Assembly (NCBI GenBank): GCA_001643675.2
Contig: LSRY02000028.1
Location: forward strand, 868,001-932,000
Length of the DNA stretch: 64,000 nt
Reading direction: 5' to 3'
From: Monocercomonoides exilis
Lineage: Eukaryota > Preaxostyla > Oxymonadida > Polymastigidae
Made by a program: the position numbers and the translations under genes. Of the stretch, positions 32,151 through 43,200 are shown in pieces. The number at the start of each line of letters is the position of its first letter. Within the stretch, counting starts at the first letter, position 1. Below the pieces are notes generated by a model that worked only from the letters and a program-made list of their open reading frames with translations, was not told the DNA's origin and made no database searches.

Positions 32151-34277
32151 GGAGGAAGATGATGACGATGATTTGGATAAGCTGGCTGCAAGAGAAGGAG
32201 CAGAAGAGGCAGATTTCATATAAGAGACAGAGCCAGATATGTCTGGCAGACTGGGGCATTTGTATGCTCCTCTGTCTTCTTTCTCCTTCCCTGTGCCATC
32301 TGTGCTGTTGCCATCCTCTTTCTCTCCTTTGTTCTCCTCCTCTTCTTCTTCCTCTTCCTCTCTCTCCTTCCCTCTGCTGTTATCTCTTGGGGCATCTTCT
32401 ATTTCAGAGAGATCAATTGTGCGTGTTGAGTACAGTGTGTGAATTGGATCATCTGTTGTCTGAAGGGGCCTCGGCGGTTCAACAGGGAATGGATGGAGGG
32501 ACAGCGGCTGAAGAGAGGAGGAGGTGCTGGTGAGGCTGGATGCTTCTTCAGTGAAGACAGAGGAAGACAAAGAAGAAGAAGAAGAAGAAGCAACAGAAGA
32601 AGCAGGTGATGACGAAGAAGAAGATGTTGATGAAATTGAAGAAAACGATGCTGACGAAGGTCTGGTTGAAGGGTTGAGCATGCCACGTGAGGGTGTTGCA
32701 GCATAAGCAGCAGGAAGGCTTCCATTTTGAGAGAGAGAAGAAGAATGAAGGCGATTCAGCGGCGTTTCACCGACCAGCTCGAAGTTCGTAAGCGACTCGT
32801 CGTCGCTCTCGTTTTCGCTTTCGGAAGCATTTTGAGATGTTTTGGGGGAGATGAGAGTGGAAGAAGGGACGATCTCTTTGGAAGGAAGATTCTTGTGTGC
32901 TGTGGATGAGGGAGAGCGAAATGAAGAAGAGGGGGAAGATGAATTAGATGAATTAGATGAGGATGGCGATGATGGTGATTGAGATGAAGATATAGAAGAA
33001 GAAGAAGAAGAAGAAGAAGAAGAAGAAGAAGAAGAAGAAGAAGAAGAAGAAGAAGAAGAAGAAGAAGAAGATGATGATGATGATGATGATGATGATAAGG
33101 CATTTGAAGAGCGAACAGAATCGTCGGGAGAAATGTTGAGTTTTTCAGTGATTGCCTGAGAGATGGCAGAAGAGACAGAGAGAGGGGTGGAGTGTGGTGA
33201 GGAGATAAATGACTGATATGGCGAGGTTGGAATAGAAGAAGGAGAAGACGATGCTCCGATGGAGATGGAAGAGATGGAAGAGATGGAAGGGACAGAGGAA
33301 GGAAGAGAAGCACCAGAAGACAGCTGGATGGAGCGGAGTGAGGGCAATATGGGGATTGGGTGTGAGTGGGGCGAGCTTATTGGAGAGATCTGAGAAGGAA
33401 GAGGAAGTTTTGGGGCAGAAGAGTCGGAGCCAGAGAGGATGGATGTTTCTGTGGCGGTGGTGAGGGAGGTGGTGAGGGAGGTGGCGAGCGAAGGAGAGGA
33501 AGAGAGGTGATCAGCCTGGTGAGTGGAAGAAGAAGAAGAGAGAGCATTCGACACAACCTGTGGAGAAGGTGGGTCAGAACACGTGGACGACGGAGAAATA
33601 GAAGCAGAGCGGAGGATGGCGGGGGCAGGGAGAGGGGTGAAGAAGGAGGATGAAGTGTCTGTGGAGGAGCGGGAGCTGATGGAAGAGGCAGAGGGAGAGA
33701 AGGTGCGGCTGGGTGAAAGAGAGGCGTGGGAAGGAGAGAGACAGGTTGACTGTATATTCGGTGAGGTTGAAGAAGAAGAGGATGATGATAAAGTTGTCGT
33801 TGAACATGAATTGTTGTTTGAATTAGAAGAAGAAGAAGATGATGATGATGATGTCGAAGAAGCCAATGTTCCATTTTGAGATGTCTGTGCCTGTGATTGC
33901 AGCATCGGGCTTACTGGCGATTGGCCCTTCAGAGGAGACGCTGCTCTTGCTGTGTGTTTTGCTTCTGCTTCTTCTTTGTCTTCCTCTTTCCTCAAAAACG
34001 AATGTGCGAAAGAGGCTGAAAGCGATGTTGGTTTTGAGAGATAGAACGGCTCAGAAGTGTTTGTGAAGGAGGAGAGAGAGAGAGAAAGACGGGCAAGAGA
34101 AGAGGGGCAGGTGAGCATGGCGCCTGTGTGCTGCTGAGAGAGGATGACAGGCATGTTGGCTGGCTGCTGGAGAGGAGAGGAGACTGTGATTGAGCTGCTG
34201 CTGGTGTCATCAGGTGAATGAGGGGATAGCCCAGCAGAAGATGAAGAAGAGGAAGAAGAAGCAGAAGGAGATGTTGG

Positions 34278-34309
<32 letters not shown>

Positions 34310-35606
34310 GCAATGGAGAGAGCTGTGTATGATTAGAAGAAACAGACTGAACAGGGCTGCTGTTTGCAGGAGATAGAGGGGTTTTGAATGGTGATGGCGG
34401 GATCATGTCTTTCTGCTCTGCTTCCTGCAGCTGCTGGAAGCTTGAGGCCGATGCTGACCTCTCAACAGACGCGATGGAGTATGTGGAGACTGGAAGCGAC
34501 GACGAAAGAGACAGTTTCATCAGCAGCTGCATCTTTTCGTTGTCTGTCTTCGACTGCTCTTCTTCGCTGCTTGCTCCTTCTTTTGCTTCGTCTGAGCCTT
34601 TTTGGGATTCAGATTCGCCTGATGCTGTTGCATTGTTCTGCTCTTCGTCCAGCTTGTCATCGTTCTCGTCTGCGACAATAGACGTAAAGCCTTCGAGATC
34701 TTCGCACGGAGCATCTTCCCTCACAATCCGTGAGCCAATCTTGATACAGTTAGATGATTGGTCTATTGAGTGCGACGATGGAGATGATGATGACGACGAA
34801 GTTGACGTTGATGAACTTGAAGAAAGTGACAGATTGATAGCTCCAGGATTTGTGGGTGCAGGAGCTGATCGTGGAGCAATAAATATTGTTTGTTTCTGAT
34901 AATCCAACGGAGCAAATCGATGCCTGGCTTTCCCTTTAACAATCCCAAGGTCGTGTTCAATCGTTTTCTGAGAACGAAATTTCATTGGCATTTTTTGAAC
35001 TCCATCAGGTCCCACTGATGGATGAGGTGCAATTCGCGATGTGCGAAGCAAAGATTTCTCAACTTGTCGTTGGTTCAAATCTGCCAAACGTTGGTATATA
35101 ACTTCCTTTAAAATTATTGTATCCATACATGATATAACTGCTGGAAATTTCAAATTGTTTGATTGAAGGGAAATGTGCTGGAGCGTGTTTGCACCGTCAG
35201 AAGGACCAAACCAAGATCCAACCTTCTTTCCAAATCTTGTTCCAACAACACTAATGTTATGAAGAGAAAATGGAGAAAGAGGTGTATCAAGAAATTGATT
35301 TATGATAGCATCAATATCCAAAACACTATCGTCAGGCAATCTTTCCTTTTCAACTCTCAGAAGAGCCTCAGCAAACATCATTTGACTTGTGCGAAGTAAA
35401 CAACCCCAACCTCTGTCAGAAGTTATTTTTGTATTTAATAATGGAGGAAAGTTTCGTCGGTATGTGAGCAAAATCAAAGATTGAAGTCGTTCTTGATACG
35501 TTATTTTATTTTGAAGTGTTGGATCAGACTTCAGCTTGAGAATAGATGGATACGGTGTTCCAAGAACCCAAATAGTGTCTTCTCCATAAACATAAAAGCT
35601 ATCCAT
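31476..35606 (-). CDS. ATG4: Cysteine protease ATG4 with about 1000-residue Ser-rich insertion
   Basis: A single exon of 1376 aa. ATG4 cleaves the C-terminus of ATG8 and removes it from lipid during autophagosome formation in the cytosol. The N-terminal half of the protease is clear: TIWVLGTPYP, then TSDRGWGCLLRTSQMMFAEA with catalytic Cys69, and GTRFGKKVGSWFGP. The C-terminal half resumes at about residue 1240 with WHPLVLLVPVRLG, GIVGGKPRSSYWFVG and YLDPHVTQ, giving catalytic Asp1299 and His1301. The core alone is about the size of other ATG4 proteins (roughly 320-400 aa). Between about residues 180 and 1238 lies low-complexity Ser/Thr/Pro-rich sequence with a homopolymer of about 30 Ser and short acidic patches. 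The frame is intact throughout, and no splice sites were found that would remove the insert cleanly. Confidence 0.93.
32992..33098 (+). repeat. (GAA)n/(GAT)n trinucleotide tract
   Basis: About 23 uninterrupted GAA units followed by GAT units on the plus strand. On the minus strand the tract is read as a Ser homopolymer (TCT/TCA) inside ATG4. Length polymorphism between cells or strains is likely. Confidence 0.9.
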
Positions 35607-35797
35607 AAACTAGTCGACAATAGCAGCCGACTGTGGGAAACAATAAGAAGAAAAAATATATTTGTTAAAGTAAGGTTTCGATCAGTATCTTTTGTTTATA
35701 AACTTTCACATATGAATTTTCCTCAATCTTTCAAATATCATTTTATAAAATAAAATAAAATATGAAGTGTATTTTGAAATAAACGCAAAAGTTAATT

Positions 35798-36651
35798 TTA
35801 TGCTGTTTTTTTGGATTTTTTGTTATCCTCATTTGATTTCTTTTGATTAAGTCTCTGAGCCCAAGTTTTTGTTTCTTTTGGCTTCAATAAATCTGGCCTA
35901 GGATTCCTACCTTCCATTAAAACGTCAATTGATTCGAGGTCATCCAATGGAGTCATTTGACGGGCTTGCCTGAAGATTGAAAAAGAACAGCAGAAATAAA
36001 TATGGATAATATTAGTTAAAAAGGGAGGAAGAACACAAAAATATTTCATGAAAAAAACATCATAATATTCAATTTGTTCGAAAGCACGAATAACAACAAA
36101 AAAAAAAGCATTCATCTCCAAATATTTCTTTTTCAGTTCAGCATGCCTTGTCAAAAACAGCGTATCCTTCTGTTCTCTTCTCTTATCTCTGCGACTCATG
36201 TTGTTTTCTTCTGTCTTGTCCTTAGCTTGTTTCTCTTCGCTGCGTTCAATCACGTTCTTAGAAGACAAAGCAGCACGATCATCTGCTTTTTCTTCGCTGC
36301 TGGCTGATCCTCTGCTTATCACAGGCTCAGTCTGCTGAGCAGCTGGGGCTGAATCAGAAGGAGAGCGTGGCTCATAAACAATCTTCCCGTCTTTCTTTCG
36401 GGGAAAGAGGGTGAATATGCGTGTGCCCTGCCGCAGCGCCATCCACTTTCTGACGAGAATCGCCTTGTCTCTGATTGAAAAGGGCGATGCAAACAGATTC
36501 AGATGCTGTGCTGTCTGCTTTTGCACACGTTCGGCGAACTCTTCAGGCGTCTCGGTGGGCTTGATGGATGAGGGAGCTAAGAGTGAGATGGTGTAATGCT
36601 GAAACAAATTGGAGTTTTATCAGAGAGAAAATTGGTTTGTTTTATTTTATT

Positions 36652-36682
<31 letters not shown>

Positions 36683-37761
36683 TTTTTTGTAATGGCACAA
36701 TGAGAATGCATCCAGCAGAAAGATGATATGAAAATGAATTGTTAATCAAAGTAAATGAATGAATAAAAGAAAGAAAGAAAGAAAAAGATAGAGAAAGATA
36801 ATAATAATTTATGCAGAAGTTAGTATCAGCAGGATGCAAAGTAAAAACTGCATACATGATAAGGTTTAAATAGCATTACAAAGATATCTGACGTGAGAGT
36901 GGCGCAAAGGTAATGATCGTGAAGAACACTGTCAAATGGAGCATTGACAGAAATTGCCATGGGATATATTCGATGTCCAAGAGAAAATAAATGTCTATGA
37001 TACTGAAGAAGACATGTTTTTCCAGATGTTAGACCTCCCTAGTAAATTTTTGTGTTCAAAATGGTTATAAAAAATGGAATTATTCTTGTGAGTTTGTTTC
37101 TTTGGAAAAGAATACCTCTGCAAAGCAAAGTATTGGAAGGTTGCTTGTTTTCAAATGTTTTGTAATTTGATCACGAACGTATTGTCGATCGGACAAAGAA
37201 ACATAAAGTGGATGAATTGATTTCACCATTTGTTTAGTAATCAAAAATGTCTGGTAGTACAATGGAGTTATTGCTGCACATTCAAAACTTCCTCTAACTG
37301 CAACAATATCAAAATCGTTAATATGATTTGATATCATAATAACAGGTTGCCCAGTCCAATTTTCTCTGAATAAAAAGATGTTGAATGGATGGTTGAAGAA
37401 TTTTTTCACACTTTCCCTTCACTGTCACAAAAATCCCGAGCATAAAGCGATAAACTTAATGAAAAAGAAACAGTGTATTAATGATTATTCGTTCAAATTT
37501 AAAAAATGAAATTTTTCTAAAATTCAAACATTTGTACATGGCATTCTCAAATCCAATAATTCGTGAAAGTGGAAACAAAAAAAGTTCTGCTGCAACCACG
37601 AACATAAGTCTTATTGCCAATAAAGCAAGTCCAAAAGGAATGTACAACATAAAAAAGAAATAAGGCCAAGTTCTTCTTGGTCTTGTAAAACGAGTGTGAT
37701 CCACTATATCTTCTACACAAAATTTTCCTGCATCAGGATCAACAATGTCTGTCCTTCTCAT
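35798..37761 (-). CDS. AUP1-like lysophospholipid acyltransferase-domain protein
   Basis: Five exons on the minus strand: 37761..37530, 37454..37412, 37365..37116, 37038..36856, 36598..35798 (TAA), with consistent phases. The start has a hydrophobic hairpin (WPYFFFMLYIPFGLALLAIR...), as in AUP1, which inserts into ER and lipid-droplet membranes. The acyltransferase core follows: FYRFMLGIFVTVKGKENW, ISNHINDFDIV with the NHx4D motif, FAEGGLTSGKTCLLQY, and GHRIYPMAISVN, then YTISLLAPSSIKPTETPEEF. This pattern follows AUP1 closely. In animals AUP1 links lipid droplets and ER-associated degradation through a CUE domain and an E2-binding region; I see neither here. Instead there is a Lys/Glu-rich tail. 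A hydrophobic AT-rich stretch in the last exon (about 35970-36110) could be an unspliced intron, but no phase-compatible donor was found. Confidence 0.85.
36645..36688 (+). repeat. (ATTT)n tract in an AUP1-like gene intron
   Basis: TTTTA units followed by about eight TTTA units within the 247-nt intron between the last two exons. Confidence 0.85.
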
Positions 37762-40228
37762 TTTGATAAAATTTCAATAATTACAGGATCGTAAATTTGC
37801 CATAATATTATAATTTTTCTTTTCAAATGAATTGTTTTTAATCCAGAACAATAGAAAATATTCATACAAACAAATAAATTATTGTAATGTTCAAAAAAAT
37901 TCCTTTGAAATATTATTTTCTTTGAAAATCAATAATTATTTTTTTTTTTTTTTGTGAAGAACAACTAATTCCATAAATCAAATGACCATTCATTATTCAA
38001 AATACTAATTTGAGGAAATAAAAAAATATATTGCATTCAAATTTGCTGCAATGAATAAAAAAAATCAAATAAGTGACGTGTGCAAAATGTTTTATAATAT
38101 CTCAATAATCTTCAATTATTTCCTGAAAGAAAAAATTTTCCACTTTCCATTTGTCAATTCTTTATTTCATTTATTTTCATTAATGAAAAAAAAAAAAACA
38201 GTTTAAATAAATTGTCATATAATCATAAGAATGACAAGTGATTAAATACATCAATTAATTTTCAAATTTGGAAAACTTCTTATTCAAAATTGTTAGAATT
38301 ATTTTGACAAAATTAATAAAATAGAGTATTTTTCAAAAAACTTTTTTGTGAAATTTTGTATTTGGAGGAGTATCGGTAAGTGATAATTATATTATATTTT
38401 TCATTATTTGCAAAAATAATGACAAACTGAATCCCAATTAATCATATTTGTCAATGAACATGAAATTTTCTGATTTTTCAGAAAAAATTTATCTTCATGG
38501 AAATCATATAATTTTTAAATTATTTCACCACACATTGTTGGGTCACACATTATTCAATCAAAATAATTAATTTGTATCTATTTCTCTTATTGAATTGAAA
38601 TATTTTTCAGAATAAAATAAATCCACGAATGCCCTTTCTGAATTCTTTATTTGTTTTTTATTGTTTATCTGAATAAACTTATAGGGTCAGAAATTTATCG
38701 GTACCCAAAAAATTAATCGGGACCTAAATTTTCTGGCTCTCAAGAGCACTTTCAGAAAAAAATAAATAATAGAAAATTATTAATATGTTATAATATACTA
38801 TTTCCGAAAATATTTTTTCATATTATAATTTTTGTGAAAAGATCTGGTGTTTTTTGATTTATTTTTAAGATCAAAGACTTGCTCGTATTTTCATGAGCTT
38901 TTTGTTTTGAGATTTTTAAGTATTGTTATTGTTATTGAACATAACTTCTTTATAATTTTGGTTATTTTTCATTGTTAACACTTCGTTTTTTTATTATTTT
39001 TTGCATTTCACTAAATTTCGATAAAATTAAAAATAAAATGTGAAATTAGAGTTAGCATGTTTTTGTTCATAAAAGAATAGTTAAAAAAACTAATTGATAT
39101 GTGTATCACCAAAATTTTGAAACGAAAAAATATGATTTGAAGTTAAAAACACAAAAATACACAAAAACATGTTTTTTTGAATAATGATCTCGATCATTAA
39201 AAATTAAAGATTTTCTTATTTCTGATTACCTTTATTTGTTGATAATTAATATATTTACGCTTTTAAATTAACGAAAAAACTTATTTATTCAAATGCATTC
39301 TTCAATTTGTTGAAATTCAGTGAAAAGAAAAAAATAATAAAAAAATGAAGTGTTAACAATGAAAAATAACCAAAATTATAAAGAAGTTATGTTCAATAAC
39401 AATAACAATACTTAAAAATCTCAAAACAAAAAGCTCATGAAAATACGAGCAAGTCTTTGATCTTAAAAATAAATCAAAAAACACCAGATCTTTTCACAAA
39501 AATTATAATATGAAAAAATATTTTCGGAAATAGTATATTATAACATATTAATAATTTTCTATTATTTATTTTTTTCTGAAAGTGCTCTTGAGAGCAAGAA
39601 AATTTAGGTCCCGATAAAAAAAAGGGGATATGATAAACTACTGACCCTATTGATGCAAACAACTTTTCTTGGTTGAATAATGCATTATTTATCGATGTGA
39701 GGTGCAATAATTCAAAAATAAACCAATTTCCATGATGATGAATTTTTTTCTGAAAAATCAGATAATTTCATGTTTACTCACAAATAATAAAAATCTGGGT
39801 TCAAATTCTCATCTATATTTCGAACATTGAGTGAATATAATATTTTCTATATTTTCTGATATTTAGCCAAAAACCAATTTTTCACAAAAAAAAATTTTTT
39901 TTTTGTAAATACTCAATTTTATTTATTTTGAATAATTAATTGACCAATTTGGAATAATAAGAAACCAAATTTGAATAGAAAATGGTGTAAAAATTTTCCT
40001 AAATTTAAATTATGAATGGTGTTATTTCTTTTCAATGTTATGTTCAAGTTATTTACCGAAATGTTTTGCTAATATATTTTTCAAAATTTAAAAAATGAGG
40101 AATGATAAAAACAAAAACAAAACAACACTATAACATCTTTCGAAAACAAAAATCATAATGGGTATTAATATTTTCATTTATTCTCTCTAAATATTCGAAG
40201 CACAAAAAAAATACAGTGATTTTGCTTC
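37762..40228. other. 2.5 kb non-coding region containing a large palindrome
   Basis: Very AT-rich DNA between the divergent AUP1-like and USP genes. No protein-coding signal was seen. The inverted repeat centred near 39166 is described separately. Confidence 0.6.
38682..39649. repeat. Near-perfect inverted repeat (foldback/palindromic element)
   Basis: Bases 38716-39000 and 39331-39615 are reverse complements with only about two mismatches in 285 by my reading and no indels (paired positions sum to 78331). The outer ends are TAGGGTCAG at 38682 and CTGACCCTA at 39649, so a TA flanks GGGTCAG on both sides, which would suit a Tc1/mariner-type target. The inner spacer (about 39001-39330) retains weaker similarity. 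More diverged inverted similarity continues outward to about 38260 and 39990. There is no ORF of interest. RNA across it would form a hairpin of about 285 bp. Confidence 0.85.
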
Positions 40229-43200
40229 ATGAACAGTGGTGCGATTTTTCATTCCATTCTTTTTTTATTTTTGTTTTTTTTCTAGAATTTATTCCATTGA
40301 CAAAAGAAAATTTTCATCAACAAATTATTGGATTGGATGGAGTAATTCAAGGAGTTAAATCAACACAAAGTAATTTTTAATTATTATTTTGTTTTTTTAT
40401 TTCATTTAATTTTTAAGAAGAAAAATCAGTTGAATGTTTGAACTACTTCCGATCTGCATTTTACGTTTTTCCTCCAATTGAAATGGTTAATGATCCCACT
40501 GAAACATGGAAAAAACTTCTTGAATATCTTATTACATTACTAACGTATTATAAGACTCCACCGTATGTTTATTAATCATTATTATGCGCTTTTTTATTTT
40601 TTGAATGAATTTTAGATCATACCCTTCCGAAATGTGGAACGAAATTATTAAAAAATTTCAAGATATTTTGCTCGTCATTGGTGAGTGCTATAAATTAAAG
40701 CCACAAATACCTCAATTTTTGGAGGCAATTACTTCTTTCTTTGGAAATATCTTCTCAGAATTTGTACAAGATTTCAATGAGCAGATATCTGATAACATTA
40801 CCACAGAATTTGACAAAGATATTATTCCTATTGAATATCTTCCAAATTCACAATTTCAAATTAAAATGATTGAATGCCTATGGAAAATAGATTTTTATCA
40901 TGCACTAATTGCAAATATTCAAAATGAGTTTTGTACGAGCAATGAGGAAAACTTGAAGGTCAAAGAACTTACTGAAAAGCTCTTCTTGCTCGAGAAGATC
41001 TGCTATGTTATTAAAACAGAACCTTTGAAAAATGCCGGCTTACACGAAATTTTCAATCACGTTCAGACGCTTGTTGCATCTTTTAATTTTGATGCACTGA
41101 ATGAAAATTCGTTTGAATATGTGAAAACCATCATCATTATTCTTGAAGAGTGTATGTTTAAAACCACCACAAATACAACGGACACAAGATATCAGATGGA
41201 GAGTATGCTTTTTAATGTAGGTGCACAGATGCTGAAATGCAGTAAGATAAAGACAAAACTGAAGGGACTTGAGTTTCTCACGATTCTTACTCGCACATAT
41301 GATCTTGATTTGCATTTTCCCGTAAGGCCACACTCCGAGATTTCCCTTCAGAATTTGAAAAATCTTGTCAAAGAGATCCCTTCATTTGAATGGGACGAAT
41401 ATAATAAAATGCAGCTTCCATCGGTAATTGAAAGGACTCTTGCGCTGACACCGACTCTCCTTTCGAGAATGGTGGACGAGTCGAATATATTCGATTATTT
41501 ATTTGGAACAGACTGTCACAATGAAATAGCTACGAAAGGAAAGCCTTTACTAGAATATCTTGCAAAAAATGATTCATTAACTCCACAACAGATTATTAAA
41601 CTGTATGAAAAGATGATGATACAGCAACAAAACCTTGCAGCAAGCATTATTAGATCTGGCATAAGCATTTCATTAATGATGTTGTCAAATAAAGGAGCGA
41701 TATGTTCGCTTGTGAGACTGCTTCTACAAAATGAAGAGTGCACACGCGACGAAGGCGAAAAACCTGAATCAGCTTCTTGTTCTGCATCGTCTTCATCTTC
41801 CAGTACAACTCAGGCTTTGCCAAGAAAAGATGGCGAGCTTGGCCTTCCTTATAATCTTTTCTTTTCATTCAAAAGGCAACTTACCCAGCAGACGATGGAG
41901 ATACTGGGTGAAATCCTCATTGCTTCTGAAAGTCATAACTTTACTGATATTTCACAACCTATTTTTTACTTTATTTTTCAAGTGTTGTTGGGGCACCCGT
42001 GCTTTGTTGTTATGGACGGAGCTCCATCACCAGTCATTGAGTCGTTGAAAAAGCAATGGACCCAACATCATCACACGGATTCAGCGGCCGAAAGTCAAAG
42101 AAATGCATCAAGCTGTTTCCTTACCCTTCCAACTATCAGTGAAGCACTAATCAACAGTGCACTTTTTGTTCTCGACAAGTTTTGCACAGCGCTAACCAAG
42201 AAAGAACGTTGCCATGACTATGTCAACTTCTTATACAAAGTGCTGAAGGAGGAAGGATATCCGGTGCAAGCGCTGTTGCTCATGCAGTCAATTTCGAAGT
42301 GGACGGATGAGCTAAAAAATATTTATGATAATTCGATCGAGAAGATGTGTTTGCAGCCCTTAATTCAATACAAGCAAAACATTGCAGATCAATACCACTT
42401 TTCACACTGCTATGCAAAGTGGGAAGCAGAGTCAGTTTTTGATAGGGAAGATAAGAATGAAAGAGATGAAACTCCACAGAAAAAGAGAATTGCAATTCAA
42501 ACATTGCTTCCACCTACAGATGATCCTCAAATTGACGAGTTTCGCTTTTCAGGATTACCACATCATACCGCTGTTTTAGCAATCGCAAATTTTATTAAGG
42601 AGATGTTGAAAAACACAGGTTATGTAAGCGATACTTTGATTGATAGATTATGGGATTCTCTTGTTAGAGATGCACTTTCTCGGAATGAAAGAAAGGTTGG
42701 AACGCAATTCTTTCTTGATCTGTTTTCTCTTCCATTTGACGAAGAGTCAAAGATATTCGTGGCAAATATTATTATCTCAAAGTTTCGTTTGACTGAGTCT
42801 TACATAACAAACACAGAGAATGAGGATCTTACACACGCACCGATTTCACCGCTTTTTCTAAGTGAAGATGATTTTGCGTTGTTCCGAGAGTGCCTGAAAG
42901 TTGTGAAAGAAAGCAGTGAAACTAGCAAAGACATAAATATAAGTGCCCGTGCTACCAAATATTTTATGAAAGCAATAAACTGTTTATTGGATATTGTCAT
43001 AGCAAATGGTGGAGAATTTGATTGGATGCAAACAGATGCTTCTGAGTCATTAAGTCAAACACAACTTGAGTGGGTGAATTCTTTCAAAACACGCCTCACA
43101 AAGAAGGTGAATTTGTGTACTTCCTCAACTTCCAGCCATTCAAATGAAGAAGCAGGAGCATCTCTTGATAACACGACACATTTTCATGAAACTTGCTTTG

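Noticed and set aside
35970-36113. Intron in the last exon of the AUP1-like gene
   Set aside because: The stretch is AT-rich and hydrophobic like an intron, and TTCAG precedes a plausible exon, but no donor in the required phase exists and the frame is open, so I kept it as coding with doubt.
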